The notes beneath the pieces are model-generated. The model made no database searches. It had not been told where the DNA came from and saw only the letters and a program-made list of their open reading frames with translations. 45,237 nt of DNA from Pelosinus sp. (GTDB lineage Bacteria; Bacillota; Negativicutes; Propionisporales; Propionisporaceae), in NCBI GenBank assembly GCA_021372375.1, contig JAJFUN010000108.1, positions 1 through 45,237 on the forward strand, written 5' to 3'. Below are positions 8,548 to 16,442 of this stretch, in pieces. Made by a program: the position numbers and the translations under genes. The first letter of the stretch is position 1; the number at the start of each line of letters is the position of its first letter.

Positions 8548-9476
8548 TATGCTGTGCCTCCATGACCTGTAAGACTTAGATACACATCTTCAAGATGTGC
8601 CGGACGTAAATAACAAACATGCGGCGGAAGACCAAGCTCGTCTAGTTTGCCCCAAAGCTCCCGGCCGCTTGCGCTATACAAAAAGAGCCCTTCCGCACGA
8701 TTGACAATTTCAGCACCGAATGCCTGAACCTTTTCAAAGAAGGTCTCAGGTATTTCCACTGGCGGCATATGTACCTCAATAACATACGGCAGCACATACT
8801 TCTTGACAAGCTCATCCGGGCTGCCTTCGGCCAGTACCAAACCCTCGTTCATAATTACAAGCCGGTCGCAAAGCTGCACTGCTTCTTCCATATAATGCGT
8901 TGTAAGAACAAGCGTAGCTCCTTCGTTTTTAAGCTGCCTGAGCTTTTGCCAGACTAACCGCCGCGCCTGCGGGTCAAGACCTGTTGTTGGTTCATCCAGG
9001 ATAATAATCCTGGGCCTGTTAATCAGTGCCCGCGCAATTACCAGCCGCCGCTTTAGTCCACCTGATAGTGCCGTAACATACTCATGTTCTTTATCCTTAA
9101 GTGACATAAATTCTAAAAGTTCCAGGCCTCGTCTATGCGCCTCTTTGCGCTTAAGTCCAAAGTATCCCCCATAGACTTCTAAATTTTCAATGACGGTTAG
9201 CTCATCATCAAGATTATCTTCCTGCGGCACCACCCCAAGCTGAGCCTTTATCGCTGGCGGCGTCAAAAGAGAAATACGCTCGCCCATCACCCAAAGCTCA
9301 CCTTCCCCCACCGCCGAAAGTCCGTAAATCATGCGCATAGTAGTCGATTTTCCCGCACCATTATGCCCTAGAAAGCCAAAACATTCTCCTTCATTTATGC
9401 CAAAGGAAATGCCCTTGAGGGCTTTGAAATCATCATAATACTTAACTAAGTTTTTTCCGCTAACTATACAAGACAC
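8547..9476 (-). CDS. ABC transporter ATP-binding protein (NodI/DrrA-like)
   Basis: This 309-residue ATPase has Walker A GHNGAGKST (~36-44), a signature loop written LSGGLKRR, Walker B IIILDEPTTGLD and an H-loop (TTHYMEEA). A C-terminal extension of about 90 residues follows, as in NodI/DrrA proteins. It energises the permease gene that overlaps its stop. The GTG start at 9476 has GGAGG 8 bases upstream; an overlapping ATG is followed by TAG. The promoter must lie in the 145-bp divergent gap before the Se/S-carrier gene. Confidence 0.92.
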   Translation of the reverse strand: MSCIVSGKNLVKYYDDFKALKGISFGINEGECFGFLGHNGAGKSTTMRMIYGLSAVGEGELWVMGERISLLTPPAIKAQLGVVPQEDNLDDELTVIENLEVYGGYFGLKRKEAHRRGLELLEFMSLKDKEHEYVTALSGGLKRRLVIARALINRPRIIILDEPTTGLDPQARRLVWQKLRQLKNEGATLVLTTHYMEEAVQLCDRLVIMNEGLVLAEGSPDELVKKYVLPYVIEVHMPPVEIPETFFEKVQAFGAEIVNRAEGLFLYSASGRELWGKLDELGLPPHVCYLRPAHLEDVYLSLTGHGGTA

Positions 9477-9521
9477 CTACATATCCTCCAACCCATATCT
9501 TTACTGAATATTATATCACGT

Positions 9522-9550
9522 TTAACTGTCTGGATATTCGTAGGTATAAA
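9522..9550 (+). promoter_or_regulatory. Candidate sigma-A promoter for the carrier/desulfurase pair
   Basis: TTAACT (9522-9527) and TATAAA (9545-9550) are 17 bases apart, 72 bp before the first plus-strand ATG. On the opposite strand a TATAAT lies at about 9510-9515 without a good -35, which may serve the ABC operon. These are matches by eye only. Confidence 0.4.
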
Positions 9551-9621
9551 TAAATAGAGGAAGAAGGGCTTTACCTAGCGAATATTAATCCCATATATAG
9601 AAATTTATAGGAGGTATCTAC

Positions 9622-9846
9622 ATGTGGGTAATCACCTTTCCCTCAGTGACTCATGCTTTACGGGCCGAAAAATTGCTTAAAGAAAAAGGTATACAAGTAA
9701 AGCTCATTCCCATTCCCAAAGAACTAAGCGGGGCTTGCCAAGGACTGGCAGCCAAACTGCCAGGTGAGGATGTCGAGGAAAGCATAGCTCTCCTTGATAA
9801 TCATGGCATAGATATCATACGCCGCGGTATTCAAATAAAAATGTAA
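9622..9846 (+). CDS. DUF3343 / putative Se/S carrier-like protein
   Basis: This is a 74-residue protein of the length and pattern of the DUF3343 family, which Pfam describes as putative Se/S carrier-like. The N-terminal strand-helix (ITFPSVTHALRAEKLLKEKG) is followed by a PIPKELSGACQG segment with the family's conserved Cys at residue 39. The ATG has AGGAGG 7 bases upstream. The next gene, a cysteine desulfurase, starts 13 bp downstream. The pairing suggests that the small protein accepts or passes on a persulfide or selenide from the desulfurase. That role is inferred from context. Confidence 0.85.
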   Translation: MWVITFPSVTHALRAEKLLKEKGIQVKLIPIPKELSGACQGLAAKLPGEDVEESIALLDNHGIDIIRRGIQIKM

Positions 9847-9859
9847 TAGAGGTATATTG

Positions 9860-11005
9860 ATGGAAAAAATTTATCTTGATAATGCAGCCACTTCCTGGCC
9901 CAAGCCGGAAGGTGTATATGCTGCTATAGACTATTTTAACCGTAATGTTGGCGGTAACCCTGGGCGTGGGACGACCAACTTGGCCTTAGCCTCAGCCCGT
10001 ATGGTGCTGGAAACCAGAGAATTATTGGCAGAGCTATTTCATATTAGTCATCCCTTACGTATTTCCTTTACACCAAATATTACCGAGTCATTAAACGTAG
10101 CCTTAAAAGGCTGTTTAGCGCCAGGCGACCATTTAATATTTAGCAGCATGGAACACAATTCTATAGCCAGACCGGCATATGCCCTAGCCAAACAGGGCAT
10201 AGAAATTTCCATCGTCCCTTGCAGCTCGGAAGGCCGCCTTAATATAAAGGCCTTAGTGAAAGCCATAAAGAAAAACACCAAAATGATCAGTCTGTCACAC
10301 GCTTCTAATGTGACGGGAACGATTCAGCCCATTAGCGAAGTAGGTGAAATATGCCAAAAAAACGGCCTCATATTCGTAGTAGATTCAGCGCAAAGTGCCG
10401 GCATACTGCCCATTGATGTACAGCGTCAGCATATCGACATTCTCACGTTTACCGGCCATAAAGGTCTTTTGGGTCCTCAAGGAACCGGCGGAATTTACAT
10501 CAGACCAGGCCTCACCGTCAAACCTTTAAAAGAAGGCGGCACAGGCTCACAATCGTTAGATACCAATCAGCCGGAATTTATGCCTGACTCTTTAGAAAGC
10601 GGAACACTAAACACCCCTGGCATTGTAGGACTAGGCGCAGGCGTACGTTTTCTTCTCAAACAAGGAATTGATACCATTCGGCAGCACGAAGAAGAGCTGA
10701 CTCAATTACTTCGGCAGAACCTGCTTGAAATTCCCAAACTAAAAGTATACGGCCCGGCAAACTGCAAGGACAAAGCAGCAGTCCTTTCCTTCACGCTGGA
10801 GCATATCAATCCGGCACAAGTAAGTTTTCGTCTGGAAAACGAATTTGGCATTATAACCAGAGCCGGTCTTCATTGCAGCCCGCTGGCTCACCAAACGCTA
10901 GGCACTCTACCGCATGGTGCCTGCCGGCTTAGTCCTGGATTTTTTAACACCAGAGAAGAAATAGAAATTACCAGTCAAGCTATTGCGGAAATTGCCCAAA
11001 AGTAG
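9860..11005 (+). CDS. Cysteine desulfurase family protein (class V aminotransferase, EF2568-like)
   Basis: The protein has 381 residues. It opens with YLDNAATSWPKP, typical of the class V/cysteine-desulfurase subgroup exemplified by EF2568. The PLP-binding Lys is in TGHKGLLGPQGTGG (about residue 201). The catalytic Cys is in a C-terminal GLHCSPLAH loop. The enzyme should release sulfur (or selenium) from cysteine (or selenocysteine) as an enzyme-bound persulfide. The ATG at 9860 is preferred over TTG at 9857 because AGAGGT lies 6 bases upstream. EF2568-type enzymes often neighbour selenium genes (selD, yedF); none is seen here. Transcription ends at the bidirectional hairpin that follows. Confidence 0.9.
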   Translation: MEKIYLDNAATSWPKPEGVYAAIDYFNRNVGGNPGRGTTNLALASARMVLETRELLAELFHISHPLRISFTPNITESLNVALKGCLAPGDHLIFSSMEHNSIARPAYALAKQGIEISIVPCSSEGRLNIKALVKAIKKNTKMISLSHASNVTGTIQPISEVGEICQKNGLIFVVDSAQSAGILPIDVQRQHIDILTFTGHKGLLGPQGTGGIYIRPGLTVKPLKEGGTGSQSLDTNQPEFMPDSLESGTLNTPGIVGLGAGVRFLLKQGIDTIRQHEEELTQLLRQNLLEIPKLKVYGPANCKDKAAVLSFTLEHINPAQVSFRLENEFGIITRAGLHCSPLAHQTLGTLPHGACRLSPGFFNTREEIEITSQAIAEIAQK

Positions 11006-11049
11006 AGTAAAACGCCAGCTAGAATTTATTCTAGCTGGCATTTTACTCT
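11004..11049. terminator. Bidirectional intrinsic terminator between convergent genes
   Basis: An extended hairpin has an outer stem AGAGTAAAA / TTTTACTCT and an inner stem GCCAGCTAGA / TCTAGCTGGC. A-rich and T-rich arms on the two sides suit both strands. It separates the plus-strand desulfurase (stop 11005) from the minus-strand thioredoxin-CcdA gene (stop 11058), and so closes the lasso operon. Confidence 0.9.
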
Positions 11050-11057
11050 ATTTAAAC

Positions 11058-12158
11058 TCAAATATATTTTCCCATCCCCATTGCGGCTGCCAGCAAAAGC
11101 AGTACCCCCATTGCAAGATGCATCCAGCGCCGGTAGGCAATGCGCCAGGCATCCAGCTTTTGTATGTAGTGAGGTGCTGCAAGCAAGATAATGAGGCACA
11201 CGAGCAGTGGCGAAATAAAAATAAAGTTATAATATATCAGCCACATAACCGCTTTTTTAAACGGCATAGTGGCAATAATGTTCAGTGCAAAAATATACGG
11301 ACCGCCAGTACAAGGCATTTCAACCAAAGCGCACAAAACCCCTGAGGCTATGGCTCCACCAAAAGATACCATTTTACCGGCATATTTTATAATGAGTTCT
11401 TTAACGCGGTGCGGCAGTTCGCTGTATTTAGTTTTATCAGGAAACATGGCTGTCCTGATATGGAACAGCGCCAAAACCAATATGCCAAGAGATAAAAGCA
11501 GTGTCACCCAGGGCGACGCGCCAAAGATCATACTGATTATTCTCTTTCCGGCTAAGCCGGCTACTAAATATACCGTAAACATGGTCGCACAAAAAGTCAC
11601 CGCATACATTACTGCCGTCCTGCGGCCGCAATAAATAGAAGCATAGCTTGTCGCCACAATAAAAACAAATAAGGCGCAGGGATTGCTGGCATCAGCTAGA
11701 GCTGCCAGCGTAAAGGGGTATAGCAGCGAAGAGGGCATTTTCCCATTGCTGGTAATAATAGCAGCTGTTACCTCTCGCGGCTGCATACCGGGAATGAGCA
11801 TGGTATTCTCACCTAATATCGCAGGCAGGTGATTGATTTCCTCCACTCCGCTCAAAAGGACATCTTCGCGCCCTTCATTATTTGTCACCAAAACAGCAGG
11901 AATATTGCTATGGGCAAGCCCGCGGTACTGCATATATAAATTTAGCAGCTCGGTTTTATTATTTGCATCAGAGTCGGTTTGCTTCTTCATAAATTGGTAT
12001 TTTCCCTCGTTCTCGCTGGCAAATTGCTGCCAGTACGGCGCAAGAAACTGACAATGTTCACAGCGCTCTGAGTAATAATAGGTTATGGTAACCGCCTTGG
12101 CAAGACTGAAGATATTTAGTGTCAACAATAACGTAATCGTAAAAATTATTGTTTTCAT
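11058..12158 (-). CDS. Thioredoxin-CcdA fusion (DsbD-like thiol transporter), last gene of the lasso cluster
   Basis: The product is 366 residues. A signal peptide or anchor (1-22) is followed by a thioredoxin-like domain with a C-E-H-C active site (Cys33 and Cys36). From about residue 145 there is a six- to seven-helix membrane domain with two conserved Pro-Cys motifs (SNPCALF and EMPCTGG), as in CcdA/DsbD. This family moves reducing equivalents across the membrane to extracytoplasmic thiols. Here the thioredoxin part comes first, unlike DsbD, where a similar domain is last. The gene begins 27 bp after the lasso exporter stop with an AAGGGG site, so it looks like part of that operon. Both lasso cores contain Cys, so a role in their redox state is possible. 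General cytochrome c maturation is the alternative. Confidence 0.85.
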   Translation of the reverse strand: MKTIIFTITLLLTLNIFSLAKAVTITYYYSERCEHCQFLAPYWQQFASENEGKYQFMKKQTDSDANNKTELLNLYMQYRGLAHSNIPAVLVTNNEGREDVLLSGVEEINHLPAILGENTMLIPGMQPREVTAAIITSNGKMPSSLLYPFTLAALADASNPCALFVFIVATSYASIYCGRRTAVMYAVTFCATMFTVYLVAGLAGKRIISMIFGASPWVTLLLSLGILVLALFHIRTAMFPDKTKYSELPHRVKELIIKYAGKMVSFGGAIASGVLCALVEMPCTGGPYIFALNIIATMPFKKAVMWLIYYNFIFISPLLVCLIILLAAPHYIQKLDAWRIAYRRWMHLAMGVLLLLAAAMGMGKYI

Positions 12159-12185
12159 TTTTATACCCCTTAATGATTTTTAGCA

Positions 12186-13967
12186 TTACCCGGCATATAA
12201 ACTGGCTAAAGAATAAAATCGGCTGGTTCTGTTTTTTAGCAGCGAATGGTAATTGCCGTGTTCAATGATTTTTCCTTGCTCCAGTACATAAATCTGATCG
12301 GCATTGCGAATTGTCGATATACGATGGGCAATGACCACAATAGTTAGCTTTCCCTGTAAACTATCTATGGCCTGCTGAATCCGCCTTTCGTTTTCGGAAT
12401 CCAGTGAGCTGGTGGCTTCATCTAAAATAAGAATAGACGGCTTTCTGAGGAGTGCTCTAGCCAAAACAATTCTCTGTCGCTCACCGCCTGACAACCTAAC
12501 ACCTCGATCGCCTACAACCGTTGCTAGGCCGTCTGGCAGTGACCGCACAAAGGCCTCAGCAGATGCCAGGCTTAGTGCATCCCACATTTCCTCCTCTGAA
12601 GCATTGGGCGTAGCCCATAATAAGTTTTCCCGAATACTGGCATTAAGTAAAAATGGATCTTGTGATACATAGCCGATAGAACTTCGCCATGCCCGCAAAT
12701 TGTTTGCTAGGCCCTTTCCATCTATCAATACCGCTCCTTGCTGCGGCACCAATAGTCCTATCAAAATATCTACCAACGTGCTTTTGCCAGCGCCAGAAAC
12801 ACCAACTAACGCTGTCGTTGTACCAACAGGCAGGGTAAAATTAATGTGTTTAAGAGCATATTTTTCCTGACTTATGCCATAGCGAAAGGAAACATCCCGA
12901 AGCTCTATGCACTGTGTTAACTCCAGCCGCTTAGTATCGACATCTTCCAGAAGATTTTCTCTAGCCGTAAGACACTGGCGCTCAAGTTCCTCAACGACTT
13001 CAAAGGAAGGTAAAAGCATGTTAAGATTCTGCAATCCTGCTTGTAAGGACGAAAATCTCGGCCAGAGCCTTGAAGAAATAACAGTTATAAGAACAAATTC
13101 ATCGGGGCGCAGCTTGAAAATTTCAATAGCAATAAATAAAAACAAACAAATAAACACTGCTGACCCCATTTTATACCACATATCTGAGCGGGTCCGCAAA
13201 ACTTGATACTGCATGGAATTATTTTTTAAGATACCATAAAGCCTATTAAAGTTGTTAACTTGCGCTGTCTCAATACTGTAGCTTTTAATTTCTTTAATCC
13301 CATTTAAATGTTCGGTCAAATCGTTAAATAAATCACGGTTACCTGTTAAAATCCCGTGTCCTCGCCGGCGAGATTCCGCGATAACTGAGCGCATAGCAAA
13401 AAACAGAACAGCAGCTGCCAGCAATATTGCTCCGGTTAAAGCCGGGGCTATCATAACTGCAAGTATAACTTGTATAACCGTTATTAACACCGTCGCCAGC
13501 ATGCCCATCAAACTCATGACAGCAGAACCAATCTTTATTAACTCTGAAAATAAGACATTCATAATATCCGACTTGGCTTTCTTCATTAATAATTGCCATT
13601 CCGCATATGCAATGGCTTTAAACAATCTCATGGCTAAAAACTGACAATAACCTTGCTGCATATCTGCATTTAGTAAAGCCTGATAACGCTGCAGTAAACT
13701 TTGTCCAAGATTAACGCTTAAATATATAAGGAGTACTATTGGAAGATTAATCACAATCCCTTGGTTTTGCAAGAACAGACTAACATCTGCCATGATGCCG
13801 GTTTCTGAAATGCCTGGAATAATTCCGGCAACCCCCAAAAGCGGGATAATCATAATAACGCCAGCACCCTCCAGCAAACCTAGTGCTGCCATCAGCAAAA
13901 TACTGCCAACAAAACGAAGCGGAGCAAAGTTGTACAATTCCTTAAAGTAAACTAAAATCATTTTCAT
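12186..13967 (-). CDS. Lasso peptide ABC exporter (fused membrane and ATPase domains)
   Basis: This 593-residue half-transporter has about six membrane helices (residues ~20-300). The ATPase domain carries Walker A GVSGAGKST (389-397), signature LSGGERQR, Walker B ILILDEATSSLD and an AHR H-loop. There is no N-terminal C39 peptidase domain, as expected when a separate B2 protein removes the leader. It should dimerise to export the mature lasso peptides and often confers self-immunity in this class. The ATG overlaps the cyclase stop by 4 bp (ATGA), showing tight coupling. Confidence 0.92.
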   Translation of the reverse strand: MKMILVYFKELYNFAPLRFVGSILLMAALGLLEGAGVIMIIPLLGVAGIIPGISETGIMADVSLFLQNQGIVINLPIVLLIYLSVNLGQSLLQRYQALLNADMQQGYCQFLAMRLFKAIAYAEWQLLMKKAKSDIMNVLFSELIKIGSAVMSLMGMLATVLITVIQVILAVMIAPALTGAILLAAAVLFFAMRSVIAESRRRGHGILTGNRDLFNDLTEHLNGIKEIKSYSIETAQVNNFNRLYGILKNNSMQYQVLRTRSDMWYKMGSAVFICLFLFIAIEIFKLRPDEFVLITVISSRLWPRFSSLQAGLQNLNMLLPSFEVVEELERQCLTARENLLEDVDTKRLELTQCIELRDVSFRYGISQEKYALKHINFTLPVGTTTALVGVSGAGKSTLVDILIGLLVPQQGAVLIDGKGLANNLRAWRSSIGYVSQDPFLLNASIRENLLWATPNASEEEMWDALSLASAEAFVRSLPDGLATVVGDRGVRLSGGERQRIVLARALLRKPSILILDEATSSLDSENERRIQQAIDSLQGKLTIVVIAHRISTIRNADQIYVLEQGKIIEHGNYHSLLKNRTSRFYSLASLYAG

Positions 13968-15940
13968 TTGCCGTATGTCCCTGTTCTGAATATTTCCTCA
14001 TTTCGCAAAAAGCGGCTAAATACTAAACTACGGACAAGCATCCGTAGTCCCACATCACTTGTTACCTCTCCACTGATTACTGGAAAGCGCTGAAGCTCCT
14101 GTTTAATTTTTGCAATATTGAGGTACCTTTGCTCATCTTCACGCTCACCGATTTTCGCAATTTCCGGCACCAACTTTGTCCAATACGGCTGCAATCGCTG
14201 CGCCATATCAACCCCTTGTTGTCCCCGCACGTTATAATTAAAGCGTACTTTATCCGGCAGCAGACCTTTCATAGACCGCCTAATCAAATATCGGTCCCGG
14301 CCATTTCTCATAAACTGGTTTTCCGGCACCCGTAAGCAAAATTCAATAACCCTTCTATCGATAGCCGGATCGCGCATAATTATGCCATATGGCATGGTCT
14401 CTTTGGTATTAAATACACCAACGTGGGAAAAATAAGCAGTTTTTAAGTGCGCCAGCCGAGCCTCTACCGATGTGAGACAATTAATATGCCGAGTATCATG
14501 ACCAAATTGGCGGAACCGCTCCTTCATGCCAATCTGCTCAGCAAACTTAGGATTAATGGGAACCATGGCCTTAAGATCATTACCTTCCTTCTGACTCCCC
14601 AGTCCATGTAGTACCTCTTGCACTTTACTTGGCAGCAAACCCTTTAGCAAATATAGCAGCATCCTGTTTGAGTGTTCATAGCAGCGTGAAGTTTGCCAGG
14701 TTTCCCGAACAACCGCACGCCAGCGCCGGTCCGCGAGTAATGAACGCAAATAGGTTTCTCGGTCTCCCCATGAAATGGTGAAGTTCCCATAAGCACCTTG
14801 CAACAGCACTCCAACTCCGGCCTTCATAGCTGTCTCCATAATATCCTCCAGCCAAGGAATATTTTCAACAATCTTATAGGGCTGTTCGACAATGGACATT
14901 AAACGGCCGTTATCGCTTAATGCATGCCTGCCATCAGCTCGGCAGTATTTTATATCGATATTACCGATGTATTGCCTGACGGCTTCGATATATTGCGATT
15001 CGTCCGCTATAAATCCTTTTGATAAATACTCGCGGTACCCCCTAACAGGCAGCATACTAAACGCCTTTAATCGTTCGCCTTTTGGTGCTAGCTCTTTAGC
15101 TGCCAACGCAGCTATAGCTGTAGAATCAAGTCCCCCGCTCATCATAACGCCAACCGGGCGAATGCTCCGCATGCGGCATCGAACAGCCTCTCCCAGCACT
15201 TCTCTCATAGCCTCTTCATATTCACTGTCTTTCTTTAAGGCCAATTTAGGAAGAGCCTCTGGCTGCCAATACACGTCTTTTTTCAATCCATTGTTAAGCA
15301 CCATGAGACTATGCCTTGCAGGCAATAAAGAAATGCCCTGATATAAGGTCAGCTCAGGATCAAGCTGATGCAGCACCGAAGGAATAGCTAAAAAATCAGC
15401 AATCCAGGTATCATTATGCTTACGCGTGACTTCTGAAATCTCAAACAGAGGCTTTAGCAATGTGGAAAAGGCAAAAAAACCCTTCCCTTGATAATAATAA
15501 AAAGTTCTAGTCCCAGCATGATCGACCGCGCAAAAAAGTTGCCGCTGTCTTTCATCCCAAATGGCAAAAGCAAAATCGCCAAGTAAATATTTTGGGCATT
15601 CCCGCCCCCATTTTCGATATGCTTTTAAGATAAGCAGGCTGTCCGGCATACCCATTTGTAACGTAGAGGCAATGCCTAAGGCGGCAAAGAGCTCTGCACG
15701 GTTATCAATAATGGCATCAGCCGTAATGACGAGTCCTGCCTCTTTACTATGATACGGCAGCTTTTCCTGTACCGATTCAGGCGTAATATGCCGCGCGTGA
15801 CTACCTAAAAATATTGTTTTATCTGTCCAGGTTCCTTCAGCATCTGCCGGAAAGATTGCTAAATCCCGCAGCATGGCTGCCCCTGCCTCACAGTCAACCG
15901 GTGAGCCATCTAGTCTAACAATGCCACAAATAGCACTCAT
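13964..15940 (-). CDS. Lasso peptide cyclase (asparagine-synthetase-like, C protein)
   Basis: This 658-residue protein has an N-terminal glutamine-amidotransferase-like domain (Ntn fold, ~1-210). The synthetase domain carries the ATP-pyrophosphatase loop SGGLDS (residues ~268-273). Lasso cyclases use this domain to adenylate an Asp/Glu side chain of the core and close the ring on the N-terminal amine. The Cys in MSAICGI is at position 5, not directly after Met as in true glutamine-dependent asparagine synthetases. The ATG at 15940 is chosen because GGTGG lies about 8 bases upstream; a GTG at 15952 is possible. The precursors, B1, B2 and exporter next to it make the assignment firm. Confidence 0.93.
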   Translation of the reverse strand: MSAICGIVRLDGSPVDCEAGAAMLRDLAIFPADAEGTWTDKTIFLGSHARHITPESVQEKLPYHSKEAGLVITADAIIDNRAELFAALGIASTLQMGMPDSLLILKAYRKWGRECPKYLLGDFAFAIWDERQRQLFCAVDHAGTRTFYYYQGKGFFAFSTLLKPLFEISEVTRKHNDTWIADFLAIPSVLHQLDPELTLYQGISLLPARHSLMVLNNGLKKDVYWQPEALPKLALKKDSEYEEAMREVLGEAVRCRMRSIRPVGVMMSGGLDSTAIAALAAKELAPKGERLKAFSMLPVRGYREYLSKGFIADESQYIEAVRQYIGNIDIKYCRADGRHALSDNGRLMSIVEQPYKIVENIPWLEDIMETAMKAGVGVLLQGAYGNFTISWGDRETYLRSLLADRRWRAVVRETWQTSRCYEHSNRMLLYLLKGLLPSKVQEVLHGLGSQKEGNDLKAMVPINPKFAEQIGMKERFRQFGHDTRHINCLTSVEARLAHLKTAYFSHVGVFNTKETMPYGIIMRDPAIDRRVIEFCLRVPENQFMRNGRDRYLIRRSMKGLLPDKVRFNYNVRGQQGVDMAQRLQPYWTKLVPEIAKIGEREDEQRYLNIAKIKQELQRFPVISGEVTSDVGLRMLVRSLVFSRFLRNEEIFRTGTYGK

Positions 15941-15978
15941 TAAAGTTACCACCGCCTACTATAATGAAAATTTGCGTA

Positions 15979-16046
15979 ATAAAAAAATGCCTGGTATGCT
16001 GCACAAACCCCAGCCAATTGACCAACTTTCGTGCAGCAAACCCGGC
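15979..16046 (-). terminator. Intrinsic terminator/attenuator between the lasso precursors and the cyclase
   Basis: On the minus strand a hairpin pairs GCTGCAC with GTGCAGC, flanked by GCC(G)GG with CC(A)GGC. It is followed directly by ATTTTTTTATTA. It sits 32 bp after the second precursor stop and ~40 bp before the cyclase start. Partial termination here would give many more precursor transcripts than cyclase/exporter transcripts, as is common in RiPP operons. Confidence 0.7.
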
Positions 16047-16077
16047 TTCATTGTTTACTGACCTAGTTTGCTATTAC

Positions 16078-16233
16078 CTATGAGCAACTATTAGTACCGC
16101 ATGAATACGGTGTACCATATGCACCTGGAGATAACAAATCAGTAGCATGATCATCCGCCTTATGAAAGGCACCTTCTGTCATTTTCAAATCCAGTTCTTG
16201 AACTTTAGGCTTCACCCAATTTAATTTTTGCAT
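16078..16233 (-). CDS. Lasso peptide precursor 2 (51 residues, two tail cysteines)
   Basis: The ORF starts at ATG 16233 with AGGAGG 7 bases upstream and ends at TAG 16078. The 20-residue leader shares Trp6, Pro9, Val11, Glu13, Leu14, Thr19 and Glu20 with precursor 1. Thr19 is at the penultimate leader position, the hallmark for B2 cleavage. The core then starts at Gly21 and has 31 residues. Core Asp8 would give the usual 8-residue ring; Asp7 is adjacent and a less likely closure. The tail has Cys at core 25 and 30, and a C-terminal Ser (core 31). Both Cys lie outside the ring, as in class IV lasso peptides such as LP2006. The C-terminal Ser suits the kinase encoded upstream. It lies 34 bp after precursor 1. 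Confidence 0.9.
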   Translation of the reverse strand: MQKLNWVKPKVQELDLKMTEGAFHKADDHATDLLSPGAYGTPYSCGTNSCS

Positions 16234-16267
16234 AAAATATCCTCCTTTACTAATATGTAGCTATCGC

Positions 16268-16414
16268 CTAGGAAGTAATAGGGCCGCAAAATATAAAGTT
16301 CTTATCGGCAGCATCGTAACTATGCGCATCAATAGACATTTGTGGCCCTTTTCCCTCAGTCTTGTTAACCGAAAGTTCTGTTACCTGTGGCATTTTCCAT
16401 ATTTCTTTACACAT
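16268..16414 (-). CDS. Lasso peptide precursor 1 (48 residues)
   Basis: The ATG at 16414 follows a very strong GGGGGG site by about 7 bases; an upstream in-frame start at 16501 would lie inside the B2 gene and is not credible. The leader is 20 residues with W6-x2-P9-x-V11 spacing and Thr19 at the penultimate position. The core is 28 residues starting at Gly21. Core Asp9 would close a 9-residue ring, the same ring size and a similar Gly/Pro-rich ring to paeninodin. The tail has a bulky aromatic pair (Phe20, Phe22), one Cys (23) and a C-terminal Ser (28). Paeninodin is phosphorylated on its C-terminal Ser by a kinase like the one encoded here. Ring size and plug residues are inference. Confidence 0.92.
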   Translation of the reverse strand: MCKEIWKMPQVTELSVNKTEGKGPQMSIDAHSYDAADKNFIFCGPITS

Positions 16415-16442
16415 ATTATCACCCCCCTTCTCGCCTTTATTA

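Noticed and set aside
15959-16051. 30-codon ORF between precursor 2 and the cyclase, considered as a third lasso precursor
   Set aside because: It has no ribosome site, no leader Thr near a Gly, no Asp/Glu at ring distance, and it overlaps the terminator hairpin.
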